37,777 nucleotides of DNA, from the NCBI GenBank assembly GCA_964419335.1, contig CAYQOX010000044.1:1-37777 (forward strand). Direction: 5' to 3'. The notes under the pieces were generated by a model, which saw nothing but the letters and a program-made list of their open reading frames with translations, had not been told where the DNA came from and searched no databases. A program made the translations under genes and the position numbers. This stretch comes from CAYQOX01 sp964419335 (GTDB lineage: Bacteria > Hinthialibacterota > Hinthialibacteria > Hinthialibacterales > Hinthialibacteraceae). Below are positions 1 through 8,320 of this stretch, one piece after another. How positions within the stretch are numbered: the stretch's first letter is position 1; each line of letters starts with the position of its first letter.

Positions 1-55
1 CCGTGAAGGTGGACGTACGGTCGGCGCCGGCGTTATCGATCAAATTATTGAATAG
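1..55 (+). CDS. tuf: Elongation factor Tu, C-terminal end only (partial)
   Basis: The reading frame enters from the left edge (first full codon at position 2) and ends at TAG 53-55. The 17 residues read REGGRTVGAGVIDQIIE, which matches the conserved end of EF-Tu domain 3, the GTPase that brings aminoacyl-tRNA to the ribosome. The rest of the gene lies outside the window. It is followed 11 bases later by rpmG, and tuf next to rpmG is a common bacterial translation-gene arrangement. The tail is short but very characteristic. Confidence 0.88.
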   Translation, partial: REGGRTVGAGVIDQIIE

Positions 56-66
56 AGGCGAAAATC

Positions 67-216
67 ATGCGCGATAAAATTACTTTCTCCTGTACAGAAT
101 GCAAAGAACGAAATTACAACAGTACAAAAGATAAGCGGGTTCATCCCGAACGGTTGGAATTTAAAAAATACTGTCCACGATGCCGTCGACATACGATGCA
201 CCGTGAAACACGATAA
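67..216 (+). CDS. rpmG: 50S ribosomal protein L33
   Basis: This 49-residue basic protein begins MRDKITFSCTEC and ends RRHTMHRETR. It carries two CxxC pairs, CTEC near residues 9-12 and CPRC near 36-39, so it is the zinc-binding (C+) form of L33, a component of the large ribosomal subunit. The length is normal for the family (about 50 aa). The start ATG at 67 lies 11 bases after the tuf stop, and the two genes are presumably cotranscribed. In many genomes secE and nusG follow at this point; here a terminator follows instead. Confidence 0.95.
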   Translation: MRDKITFSCTECKERNYNSTKDKRVHPERLEFKKYCPRCRRHTMHRETR

Positions 217-248
217 TCTTTCCGATTATCTTTACAGTTCGAGTATTT

Positions 249-281
249 AAAGGCCCTTTCCTCGGAAAGGGCCTTTCTTTT
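249..281 (+). terminator. Rho-independent terminator after tuf-rpmG
   Basis: A 12-13 bp stem (AAAGGCCCTTTCC at 249-261 pairing with GGAAAGGGCCTTT at 264-276) has a very short loop around 262-263 and runs into a T-rich tract (CTTTT) at 277-281. It lies 32 bases after the rpmG stop and should end the tuf-rpmG transcript. The stem is nearly symmetrical and starts with A's, but the gene order makes the + strand the relevant one. Confidence 0.9.
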
Positions 282-393
282 CCCTATTGATGACATTATT
301 TTGGTGCGGCAAGAGTAGAATATTTTCTAGAAGACATGGAATCGAAGTTCTGATACACTATGTTAAGAAAATTCATGATAATTGAGATGACCC

Positions 394-1209
394 ATGACAG
401 AAAAAGGAACGATACAAATAGATAATCAAGCAATCCAAGTTTCATTTCGTCTGCCCAGTGGACGATTCCAAGTTTTAGATAAAGTCTCCGGAGTTTGCTG
501 GTCTATGTTTCCTGGTGCAGAATGCGGAACTATCCAAGTGGAAGAAAATTCGGAGTTGCAAGAATATAAATTGGGAGTGAAAGGCAAAAAAGGAGTTCTA
601 CTAACCTCCAATTATTACATAACTCGCAATACGGAAATCGATGATTTTTACGAAGTTCATCTCTCGGGGACTTTGGGAGACAATCCAGACACCACAATCA
701 CCCTACGATACCTCTTATCTAAAACCTTTCCCGTACTGAATTGCTTCTGTTTTATCGAGGGAAAGCGCTTTGATTATATTAAACGTATCTCCTTTCCTCG
801 AGGATTTCACATCCCCCATCAAGAAAACAGTCATATTCTTATCCCCCGAGATATAAAACATCTTACCGAAGAACATTTATCTGCCGAGCAACACTTATGG
901 GAGCCCTCACCCTTGCAATCCCACCGGGTAGCGGGAACACCCTTTTTTATCATCTTACGTCAAAAAGAAAACAACCAAGCCAGTACATGTATTGGCTATA
1001 CTCAGCATCCTAGGGTTTTTATTGATATCGCCAAAGAACCGAAAGGCTGGTTTATTACACCTTCATCGAATCAATTAGAAGAAACCGGAAAAAGCGAAAA
1101 GAAACCGTATCATATACGCTATCAATTCGCACCCACGAGCGATAAGCAAGCGATTGAATGGCTTTATCAAGAACAATTATTGGCAGAAGATTATTCCTTT
1201 GTATTCTGA
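394..1209 (+). CDS. Conserved hypothetical protein, predicted beta-rich
   Basis: This 271-residue protein has no signal peptide and no membrane segment, and I cannot assign it to a family with confidence. The sequence alternates short hydrophobic strands with turns. The opening, with phrases such as RFQVLDKVSGVCW, resembles the beta-sandwich domains found at the N-terminus of some glycoside hydrolases, but no catalytic domain follows. It begins a same-strand run: the DUF58 gene starts 18 bases after its stop and a BatA-like VWA gene follows, so it may be cotranscribed with them. The Shine-Dalgarno before ATG 394 is weak. An extended -10-like TGATACACT at 351-359 could be its promoter, but no good -35 accompanies it. 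Confidence 0.7.
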   Translation: MTEKGTIQIDNQAIQVSFRLPSGRFQVLDKVSGVCWSMFPGAECGTIQVEENSELQEYKLGVKGKKGVLLTSNYYITRNTEIDDFYEVHLSGTLGDNPDTTITLRYLLSKTFPVLNCFCFIEGKRFDYIKRISFPRGFHIPHQENSHILIPRDIKHLTEEHLSAEQHLWEPSPLQSHRVAGTPFFIILRQKENNQASTCIGYTQHPRVFIDIAKEPKGWFITPSSNQLEETGKSEKKPYHIRYQFAPTSDKQAIEWLYQEQLLAEDYSFVF

Positions 1210-1227
1210 GTAAAGGGATCAAGCACT

Positions 1228-2148
1228 ATGGCTGAAGCCAATGTCACTGAAACAAAAAAGAAAGAAAAACAATCTCCTTTACTGGATGCTGCTTTTCTAC
1301 GCCATTTGGAACAACTCTCCTATGTTTCTCGTAAAATCTTTTTGGGAAAAATGAAAGGGGAACGTCGTTCCAAAAAACGGGGATTTTCCATTGAATTTGC
1401 CGATTACCGAGATTACACCAAGGGAGATGATCTGCGTTTTTTCGATTGGAATATTTTTGGCCGCCTAGATCGCCTGTTTACAAAATTATTTCATGAAGAA
1501 GAGGATTTATACCTTTATATCCTGATCGATACCAGCGCTTCCATGCGTATGGGAGAGCCTGAAAAAGCTTTGTTTGCCAAACGGATGGCGGCAGCCTTGG
1601 CTTATATCTCATTAACAGGATTGGATCGTGTATGCTTGGTGGGATTTAACCAGGAGCATTACCGCTGGATACAACCCACTCGCGGCAAAGGCAGCATTTG
1701 GAAAATCATCGATTTTCTCGATAATCTACCGGCCCAAGGGGAAACCACGCTCTACGATGGGTGTCAACGTTTTGCTTTGCAGCAAAACCGTGGAGGCATT
1801 GTGCTTCTGCTTTCTGATTTGATGGATCCCAATGGATACGAGAAAGCCTTCAAACAATTACTCCAACGCAAAAATGACGTCTATATTTTGCAAATTCTTT
1901 CACCGGACGAAGTTCATCCCGATATGGTGGGTTCGCTACGTTTGCTGGATGTAGAAACAGGAGAACCCGTGGAAATTTCGGTTACAGAAGAATTGCTTAA
2001 CGTGTATGAACGTAGATTGAAAGCCTATCAAATGGGGATAAAAAATACTTGTTTACGATATGGCATCCACTTTATGCCCATTACCACCGAAGAACCTGTA
2101 GAACGAATTTTAACCCACACGTTTCGTCGTATGGGATTAATCGAATAA
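1228..2148 (+). CDS. DUF58 domain protein with a VWA-like fold
   Basis: This 306-residue cytoplasmic protein has the DUF58 signature: FADYRDYTKGDDLRFFDWN (about residues 57-75), then a von Willebrand factor A-like domain with a MIDAS motif DTSAS at 101-105. DUF58 proteins usually act with MoxR AAA+ ATPases and BatA/BatB-like VWA membrane proteins in envelope stress or metal-centre maturation, though direct biochemistry is scarce. The downstream gene is a BatA-like VWA protein, which fits. No MoxR is in the window. The SD AAAGGGA at 1212-1218 stands 9 bases before ATG 1228. A second DUF58 protein (11212-12108, - strand) is a diverged paralogue with a DRSGS motif. Confidence 0.92.
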   Translation: MAEANVTETKKKEKQSPLLDAAFLRHLEQLSYVSRKIFLGKMKGERRSKKRGFSIEFADYRDYTKGDDLRFFDWNIFGRLDRLFTKLFHEEEDLYLYILIDTSASMRMGEPEKALFAKRMAAALAYISLTGLDRVCLVGFNQEHYRWIQPTRGKGSIWKIIDFLDNLPAQGETTLYDGCQRFALQQNRGGIVLLLSDLMDPNGYEKAFKQLLQRKNDVYILQILSPDEVHPDMVGSLRLLDVETGEPVEISVTEELLNVYERRLKAYQMGIKNTCLRYGIHFMPITTEEPVERILTHTFRRMGLIE

Positions 2149-2216
2149 GTTAAGAAAGTCTGTCGCAGATTGATACGTTTACGTTTTTCTGTATGCATGA
2201 TTAGAGGAATGTAATC

Positions 2217-4145
2217 ATGAATTTTCTGGCTCCAATGGGGTTATTATTTGCTTTATTTATCCCCATGGTGATCTTATTATACTTATTAAAGTTGAAACGG
2301 TATGATTATACCGTTCCCAGCACCTTGCTGTGGCGTAAAAGCTTGGAAGACTTAAAAGCCAATACCCCTTTTCAAAAATTAAAAAAAAACCTTCTCCTCT
2401 TTCTCCAACTTCTAATAATCGCTCTTTTGACCTTAGCGGTTGCCCGTCCAGTATTGGAATTGGGAGGGCTCCGGGGTCAAAGTTTTATTGTTATAATCGA
2501 CCAATCGGCTAGCATGTCGGCCACCGACCTCTCCCCTTCTCGATTGGAAGCAGCGAAGAAAAAAGCCATCGATCTTGTCAATGATATGAGCATGGGCGAT
2601 AAGATGATGGTGATCGCCTTCTCTCAGAATGCACAATCACTCTGTCCTTTCGAATCAAGCAAAGGTGTCTTGCGTAATATCATCCGAAGCATTCGTCCTA
2701 CCGATCAAAGAACGAACATCGAAGAAGCCATGCGCATCGCCCAAACGGCGGCAAAAAATAGTTTTAACCCCGAACTCATCCTTTTCACGGATGGACAATT
2801 CACCATCCCTTCGGATGTTGATACGGGAGGGATGAAAATACGGTATCTTCCCGTAGGAACCAGTAATGACAATGTTGGCATCGTCGATTTCGTGGTGAGG
2901 AAAGATTTTGCCTTACAGCAGAATTACCAAATTATGGTTGGTGTGCGTAACTTTAGTAACGAAGACAAGGAACTTTATGTTGAGTTGTGGGGAGAAGGTC
3001 CAGTGCGAGTACAATTCGAGGCTGACGTTGAAGTTAACGAGGTTACAGACACACCCCCAGATAATTACGAACGTAACCTGATGGACGCTCGAAAACTAAA
3101 ACTTGCCGCCCAAACCTCGGATACTCTTATCTTCGACGAATTGGGAACTTTTCCCGAACATATTGAAGTCGTTATTGATAGCGAAGATGATTTTCCTCTA
3201 GACAATAAGGCCATGGCCATCATCCCTGAAGAAGAGTCGCTCCAAATATTGTTGGTTACCCAAGGCAATAAATACTTAGAGCGAGTATTGAATTTGGATC
3301 CACGAGTACGGCTCTTTGTAACCACTCCGGATCAATTAACCGCCTTGGATCGCTATGATGTTGTCGTCTTTGATTCCTTTACCCCTCCGAATTTAGCTGA
3401 AGGGAATTACATATTTATTAACACCGTACCACCTTTGCCAGGATGGTCTCAGGGAGAAACGATCGAATATCCCGCTTTAATCGATTGGGACCGGTTTCAT
3501 CTCCTAACGCGTCATCTAAACCTAGAAAACTTAGTCATTTCTGAATGTTTAAGTATCGGCACCCCCAATTGGGTGGAAGTGATCGCCGAATCACGAGAGA
3601 CTCCTCTTCTTGTGGCTTTTCAGCAAGAAAAAATTCGAGCTCTGATTACTTCGTTTGATCTCTATAAATCCAATTGGCCTATGCGGGTTTCTTTCCCCAT
3701 TTTTTTCTCAAACTTGCTCAATTGGTTTATTTCCGATGAAGGACCGGGATCATTAATCAAACGAACAGGTGATATCCTGGCCTTAGAAGAACCATCGGAC
3801 TTTGAAGGACAAGTGAACATAATTCCTCCCACCCCATTAGCAGAGAAAGAAATCAATTTTGCCGAGAATTCCACCGTATACCATAGCGAGACCTCAAAAA
3901 TAGGAATTTATCAATATGTGGCCGGGGACAAGATCATAAAGAAGTATGCTTTCAATTTACTTTCTCCGGAAGAGTCTTCCCTCTTGCCTAAATCGACCCT
4001 GCAATTCGAAAACAATGAAGTCCAAGGAGATACCACGGCGATAGCCTCCAATCAAGAAATTTGGCGCCTGCTTGCAATCATAGGGATTTTAATCTTATTC
4101 TTTGAATGGTATGTTTACGTGAAACGCGCCCGGTATGCGTTTTAA
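2217..4145 (+). CDS. BatA-like membrane protein with a VWA domain
   Basis: This 642-residue protein opens with the aerotolerance-regulator (BatA) N-terminal domain: a membrane helix at about 5-24, the conserved patch around YTVPSTLLWR (31-40), and a second helix at about 58-76. A VWA domain follows with a complete MIDAS start, DQSAS at 95-99. The long remainder is a probable extracytoplasmic beta-rich region that ends in a membrane helix (about 618-636) and a short basic tail. It probably works at the inner membrane with the upstream DUF58 protein, as in Bat/MoxR-type systems. The SD AGAGGA at 2203-2208 is 8 bases before ATG 2217. The 68-base gap to the DUF58 gene holds no clear terminator, so one operon is likely. 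Confidence 0.9.
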   Translation: MNFLAPMGLLFALFIPMVILLYLLKLKRYDYTVPSTLLWRKSLEDLKANTPFQKLKKNLLLFLQLLIIALLTLAVARPVLELGGLRGQSFIVIIDQSASMSATDLSPSRLEAAKKKAIDLVNDMSMGDKMMVIAFSQNAQSLCPFESSKGVLRNIIRSIRPTDQRTNIEEAMRIAQTAAKNSFNPELILFTDGQFTIPSDVDTGGMKIRYLPVGTSNDNVGIVDFVVRKDFALQQNYQIMVGVRNFSNEDKELYVELWGEGPVRVQFEADVEVNEVTDTPPDNYERNLMDARKLKLAAQTSDTLIFDELGTFPEHIEVVIDSEDDFPLDNKAMAIIPEEESLQILLVTQGNKYLERVLNLDPRVRLFVTTPDQLTALDRYDVVVFDSFTPPNLAEGNYIFINTVPPLPGWSQGETIEYPALIDWDRFHLLTRHLNLENLVISECLSIGTPNWVEVIAESRETPLLVAFQQEKIRALITSFDLYKSNWPMRVSFPIFFSNLLNWFISDEGPGSLIKRTGDILALEEPSDFEGQVNIIPPTPLAEKEINFAENSTVYHSETSKIGIYQYVAGDKIIKKYAFNLLSPEESSLLPKSTLQFENNEVQGDTTAIASNQEIWRLLAIIGILILFFEWYVYVKRARYAF

Positions 4146-4199
4146 TGATTGACCCGTATCAATGAGTGAAGTTTTTGTCATTGGATTGGATTTGAAAAG

Positions 4200-4661
4200 A
4201 TGCCTCAAAAACGTCATGATGCCTTTTTGTTATTTTCACGCGATCATCACACCGGCTTAGTTCTAGCCATGAAACTTCTTTCCGCTTTCAAGAATCCAAA
4301 AAAACGCCATGAAATTTTAAAAGAGTTTCTTCATGCTTGGCATGCAGAATTACAATCCCACTTCTCAGAAGAAGAACGCCTGCTATTTCGATACATGAAG
4401 GCTTCCGATATCAAGCGCATGAAAACAGACCATGAGGCAATACGTACCTTTGCAAACAAGGAAACGGATCGTCACGAAGATCTCCCAAATAAAGAACGTT
4501 TTACCGAAATAGGACAAACTTTAAAAGATCACATTCGCTGGGAAGAAAGATATTTGTTTCCTACACTCGAAAATTCGATGACCACTGAGCAGTTAAAAAC
4601 ATTGGAAGAAGAAACATCTCTCATTGAAACAACGCGGCCACGGTCTCAGAAGCAATATTAA
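4200..4661 (+). CDS. Hemerythrin HHE cation-binding domain protein
   Basis: This 153-residue all-helical protein has residues placed like the di-iron ligands of hemerythrin-like proteins: H16/H17 in SRDHHTG, H54 and E58 in SHFSEEE, H78 in DHEA, and H111 with E115 in DHIRWEE. Proteins of this type bind oxygen, sense redox or iron state, or repair iron-sulfur centres; which one cannot be told here. It is a single-domain cytoplasmic form. It sits 54 bases after the BatA-like gene on the same strand, possibly in the same transcript. No other in-frame ATG, GTG or TTG precedes ATG 4200 before the stop at 4167, and the SD (GAAAAG) is weak. Confidence 0.9.
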   Translation: MPQKRHDAFLLFSRDHHTGLVLAMKLLSAFKNPKKRHEILKEFLHAWHAELQSHFSEEERLLFRYMKASDIKRMKTDHEAIRTFANKETDRHEDLPNKERFTEIGQTLKDHIRWEERYLFPTLENSMTTEQLKTLEEETSLIETTRPRSQKQY

Positions 4662-4888
4662 AACATTACTCTTTTCAATCGATTTTCAAACTTGCTCTCT
4701 AACCGTCGCTAATGATTTCAAGACTCCAAAGGCTGATGCAGAAAGTACATAGCCAACAAAAAGTGGAAATCATAAATTCCGAGTCGATTCCGTCCAGATT
4801 TATGAAATGTTTTCGTGCGAAGAACCTCGAAGAATGAGCCTGAAAAGGTTATGATAAGGCTGTTATGATACTCTGGAATTGAAAAGGG

Positions 4889-7243
4889 ATGTATAGGTTT
4901 CGTATGCGCCGATTGATAAACACTTTATTACTTATTTTTATGAGCATGCCCCTGGGGGCGCAAATGATAGAGCCTCAAAGCGATCGTAAGACTCCTCCGA
5001 TGGAATTAGTAGGAGGAGAAACTCGCTTTGATATGCAAAACAATCACATTTTTGTAGAAGCCGATGAACGCGGTGCAGCCACCCTCCATATTGGTGGACA
5101 TTCTATTACTGCCAACAGTATGGAGTTCGACCGTAGTCAGGAAATACTTGATGCCACCGGCGAGGTAAAACTGTGGTATGAAGGAACAATCCTTATCGGT
5201 GATCGTCTGCGCTTTAACGTTCCAGAGCGAGCAGGCACTATGCACGAGGTGCAGCAATCAGAAATCGCGGATAATATTTTTTTCACGGGAAAACGATTAG
5301 ATTACCGTGAATTATCGAGTGAAGAAATCCGCTCCGCGACACCCTCGGTTCCGCAGCGTGAGTATGAACTGCATGACGGGATCATCACCTCCAACGATAA
5401 ACCTTACCCCTATTATTACTTAGACTATGATCGCCTGGTGATACAACCCAATACCCGCTTTTGGGCTTATAACATGTATTTCGCCACCCAAAAAATGCCC
5501 ATACTTTATCTTCCCTTCTATTCCCGTTCTCTAAAAAAGAGACGTACTTTTACCTATTTCTTCGATGCGGCTTATTACAGTAAACTTGGCGCCGTCGCTT
5601 TTAATCGGGTGCGTTATCGATACTCGGATGACATCAATTTCGATGTTTATGGGGATTACTATACCGATTTAGGCATCGGCAAGGGAGCGCGCACCAAATT
5701 TGATTTTCAAGGAGAATATGGACCTGAAGGCTATCTCTACGGATATCATTTGGATCAAGATGGTCCTGACAATGACCGTATCTTCGAAGATGACGATCGC
5801 TATCATATTGCAGGTGAATATCGCCAAGATCTTCCTTACGATACTCATGTCGCCATCCGTGGTCATAAATTATCCGATTCAGAATATCGATGGGATTTTC
5901 GTAAGCCTGAAAGAGTACGCCAAATTGATGTTGAAGATACCGAAATGGATACCGTTTCCTACGCCAACGTGACAAAACGTTGGCGCGATCAAACCCTTCG
6001 AATTACCGCCTCTCAACGATTCGATCCGTTTTATTATAACGGCCTACCCTTTATCGAACGCGAACCCCAAATTCACTTCGAACAATATCCCTGGAATCTT
6101 TTCAACACGGGTGTGTTTGGCAATATGCAATTTGACTACGGACGCTATCGCCGTGAATCAGGCGTCACCTTCCCGCTAGATAAAGATAACCTCTTCGATC
6201 AAACCGATTATTATGACGATATCGAGCGCTTTGATAGTGAACTAAAACTGACCTATCCTGTGAATTTCCCCTTCGGTTTGCATGTCAAACCATGGAGCGG
6301 GTTTCGTGCTACTCATTATGGTGATCCCTCCCGTACCCAAGATGACCCAACTCAAGCGGGACACCAATTGCAAACCTACGATTTCGATTCAGAAAGCCGG
6401 CTAATGTTTGAAGGTGGGATGGACATCTCTACCCGCAGCGTTTCCATGTATGACTCCTTCTTGAATCGTTACGAGAAAATGCGAACCGTCTTCGAGCCTA
6501 TTCTGAAATATAGTTACTATCATCCCTCTACCGATTTGGAAGAGATCACCGAAGGGACGGATATTCGCTTCCCCTACATCGATTCAGTGGATGAGTATCG
6601 TTATCAAATGCACCGGCTTTCGGCTTTGCTAAATACCCGTATCCAGGGGAAAGACGAAGTGGAAGTGACAAGCGATTTTGCTTCGTTGACAGCTGGGTTA
6701 TCCTATGATTACTTTCCCGATGAGAACCTGCGTTTTGAGAATTTCACCTATTACGACGACACTTCTGAACAAAACGATTACCGTTTTACTGATCTGGTCG
6801 AGGATTTTCAAATTAACCCCTTCCCATGGTTAAATCTGGGTAACACGCTTCGTTACGACGTAGATGATAGCGAAATTCGCTCGTCTTACAGCTATGCCAA
6901 CTTCACACCCACCCAACGTCTACGGATTGGAACAGGATACTACACTTTTAAATTCCCTTTTACGGATAATTCAACCCAAGAAGACATTACCTACCGCATG
7001 GTGTACGATGTAAATCCTAAGTGGTCTGTATATTACTTATTGCGCTACGATCTCGACCGCTCGGTATTTCGTTCAAACCGCGTGGGCTTGATGCGTGATA
7101 TGTACGATTTTTACGCCATGTTTGAATTCGAACATGAAGACCATCCCACTTTAGGAGATGAATATTCTGTCCACTTTAGCATCCGTTTCTGGGGACTGGG
7201 TGGGCGCCAAGGCCGCCCGGCGCCAGTTGATGTGAGACAATAG
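4889..7243 (+). CDS. lptD: LptD/OstA-like outer-membrane LPS-assembly protein
   Basis: This 784-residue protein begins with a signal peptide (basic RMRRL, hydrophobic LLLIFMSMPLG, cleavage near residue 25). Next comes a periplasmic OstA/LptA-like domain (about 40-140, with ITANSMEFDRSQEILDATGEVKLW). A long Tyr/Asp/Arg-rich region of alternating strands typical of an outer-membrane barrel follows (about 170-770). In the family it completes LPS insertion into the outer membrane with LptE. It contains no cysteine at all, so the disulfides that regulate E. coli LptD cannot form. The last strand (HFSIRFWG) is followed by a 14-residue tail rather than ending in Phe. Translation may start at ATG 4889 or at ATG 4904, which is better spaced from AGG at 4895-4897. 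A promoter may lie in the repeated TTATGATA at 4850-4870. Confidence 0.85.
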   Translation: MYRFRMRRLINTLLLIFMSMPLGAQMIEPQSDRKTPPMELVGGETRFDMQNNHIFVEADERGAATLHIGGHSITANSMEFDRSQEILDATGEVKLWYEGTILIGDRLRFNVPERAGTMHEVQQSEIADNIFFTGKRLDYRELSSEEIRSATPSVPQREYELHDGIITSNDKPYPYYYLDYDRLVIQPNTRFWAYNMYFATQKMPILYLPFYSRSLKKRRTFTYFFDAAYYSKLGAVAFNRVRYRYSDDINFDVYGDYYTDLGIGKGARTKFDFQGEYGPEGYLYGYHLDQDGPDNDRIFEDDDRYHIAGEYRQDLPYDTHVAIRGHKLSDSEYRWDFRKPERVRQIDVEDTEMDTVSYANVTKRWRDQTLRITASQRFDPFYYNGLPFIEREPQIHFEQYPWNLFNTGVFGNMQFDYGRYRRESGVTFPLDKDNLFDQTDYYDDIERFDSELKLTYPVNFPFGLHVKPWSGFRATHYGDPSRTQDDPTQAGHQLQTYDFDSESRLMFEGGMDISTRSVSMYDSFLNRYEKMRTVFEPILKYSYYHPSTDLEEITEGTDIRFPYIDSVDEYRYQMHRLSALLNTRIQGKDEVEVTSDFASLTAGLSYDYFPDENLRFENFTYYDDTSEQNDYRFTDLVEDFQINPFPWLNLGNTLRYDVDDSEIRSSYSYANFTPTQRLRIGTGYYTFKFPFTDNSTQEDITYRMVYDVNPKWSVYYLLRYDLDRSVFRSNRVGLMRDMYDFYAMFEFEHEDHPTLGDEYSVHFSIRFWGLGGRQGRPAPVDVRQ

Positions 7244-7389
7244 AGCCATTTTAACTTGTATTGTCTTCTTCTCAATCGATAACAGGACTCCTCCATTTTA
7301 CTTGACCCAATGAGATTTCCCTTTAGACTTCATGATAATGATAAATTAAGTAACCATTCTTAATTCGAGTGATACAGGGAGATGAAACG

Positions 7390-8229
7390 GTGACTGATCA
7401 AGTACATACCAAATTAGAAAACTTGAAGAAGATCCTCCACGATATGCAAAGCGTGATTATCGGCTACTCCGGGGGGGTCGATAGCACCTTCCTAGCGAAA
7501 GTGGCAACCGATGTCTTGGGTGAGAAGGCGCTCTCCGTGGCCGCCATTAGCGAGAGCTTTTCTGAACACGAACGGCAGGAAGCCGAAAAACTAGCCCAGG
7601 ATCTTGGATTAAACTATACCACAGTAGAAACCTCTGAATTGGAAAATCCCGAATACCGCAAAAATGAATCCAACCGATGCTTTTATTGCAAACAAGAACT
7701 TTTTGTCCATTTAAAACAAATTGCGGAACAAAAAGGATATACAGAAATCCTTGTGGGAACCAACAAAGACGATCTTGGTGATTATCGACCTGGACAACAG
7801 GCCGCCCAACTTGCCGGAGTTCGTAGCCCTATGGTAGAAGCGGATATGAGCAAGGATGATATCCGGCTACTATCCAAAGAAATGAATATTCCCACGTGGG
7901 ATAAACCTGCCTTCGCTTGCCTTTCCTCCCGCTTCCCCTACGGTGAAGAAATCACCAAAGAAAAATTAACCATGGTGGAAAAAGCAGAATCGGTATTGCG
8001 TGAATTAGGCTTTCGCCAATTTCGTGTCCGGCACCATACCCATCTCGCCCGCATTGAAGTCCCCCCTGAAGATATGAAAAAACTTGTGCAACATGGAAAG
8101 GAAGTACACGAGCGAATGAAAGAAATCGGATATGCCTATGTCGCCATGGATTTAAAGGGATATCGTTCGGGCAGCATGAACGAAACCCTGGTTCAAATTG
8201 ACACTTCTACAAATTTAGTTCACACTTAA
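7390..8229 (+). CDS. larE: LarE-type ATP-dependent sulfur transferase
   Basis: This protein of about 279 residues belongs to the PP-loop superfamily, with SGGVDS at 27-32 binding ATP. In the LarE family the enzyme adenylates the carboxylates of pyridinium dicarboxylate mononucleotide and converts them to thiocarboxylates for the nickel-pincer cofactor of lactate racemase. It has three family-position cysteines: C97 and C100 in NRCFYCK, and C177 in FACLSSR. The last matches the sacrificial Cys of the Lactobacillus enzyme, while the set of three matches the iron-sulfur type. I chose GTG 7390 because AGGGAG at 7376-7381 lies 8 bases before it; an in-frame GTG at 7369 would add seven residues. 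No larB, larC or larA is nearby. Confidence 0.9.
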   Translation: MTDQVHTKLENLKKILHDMQSVIIGYSGGVDSTFLAKVATDVLGEKALSVAAISESFSEHERQEAEKLAQDLGLNYTTVETSELENPEYRKNESNRCFYCKQELFVHLKQIAEQKGYTEILVGTNKDDLGDYRPGQQAAQLAGVRSPMVEADMSKDDIRLLSKEMNIPTWDKPAFACLSSRFPYGEEITKEKLTMVEKAESVLRELGFRQFRVRHHTHLARIEVPPEDMKKLVQHGKEVHERMKEIGYAYVAMDLKGYRSGSMNETLVQIDTSTNLVHT

Positions 8230-8268
8230 TCTTAATAGAAGAGACGCTCTGGGTTCGTAGAACAACTT

Positions 8269-8301
8269 AGCCATGTTATGATGGAATAACATGGCTTTTT
8301 T
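8269..8301 (+). terminator. Rho-independent terminator after larE
   Basis: An 11-bp perfect stem (AGCCATGTTAT at 8269-8279 with ATAACATGGCT at 8286-8296) has a 6-base loop and is followed by a run of T's (8296-8301). It stands 40 bases after the larE stop and just before the WYL regulator, so it separates the two transcription units. It could also attenuate read-through into the regulator. Confidence 0.88.
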
Positions 8302-8320
8302 GTAACAAAGGATGGTTGCT

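Noticed and set aside
4662..4888. Possible RNA gene or riboswitch in the 227-base gap before lptD
   Set aside because: I saw no conserved stem pattern, tRNA signature or open frame with a ribosome site. Only the repeated TTATGATA near the end stood out.
5634..5975. 113-codon open frame on the - strand inside lptD
   Set aside because: It is Arg/His/Tyr-rich, as expected of the reverse of an Asp/Tyr-rich barrel sequence, with no ribosome site; it is a shadow.
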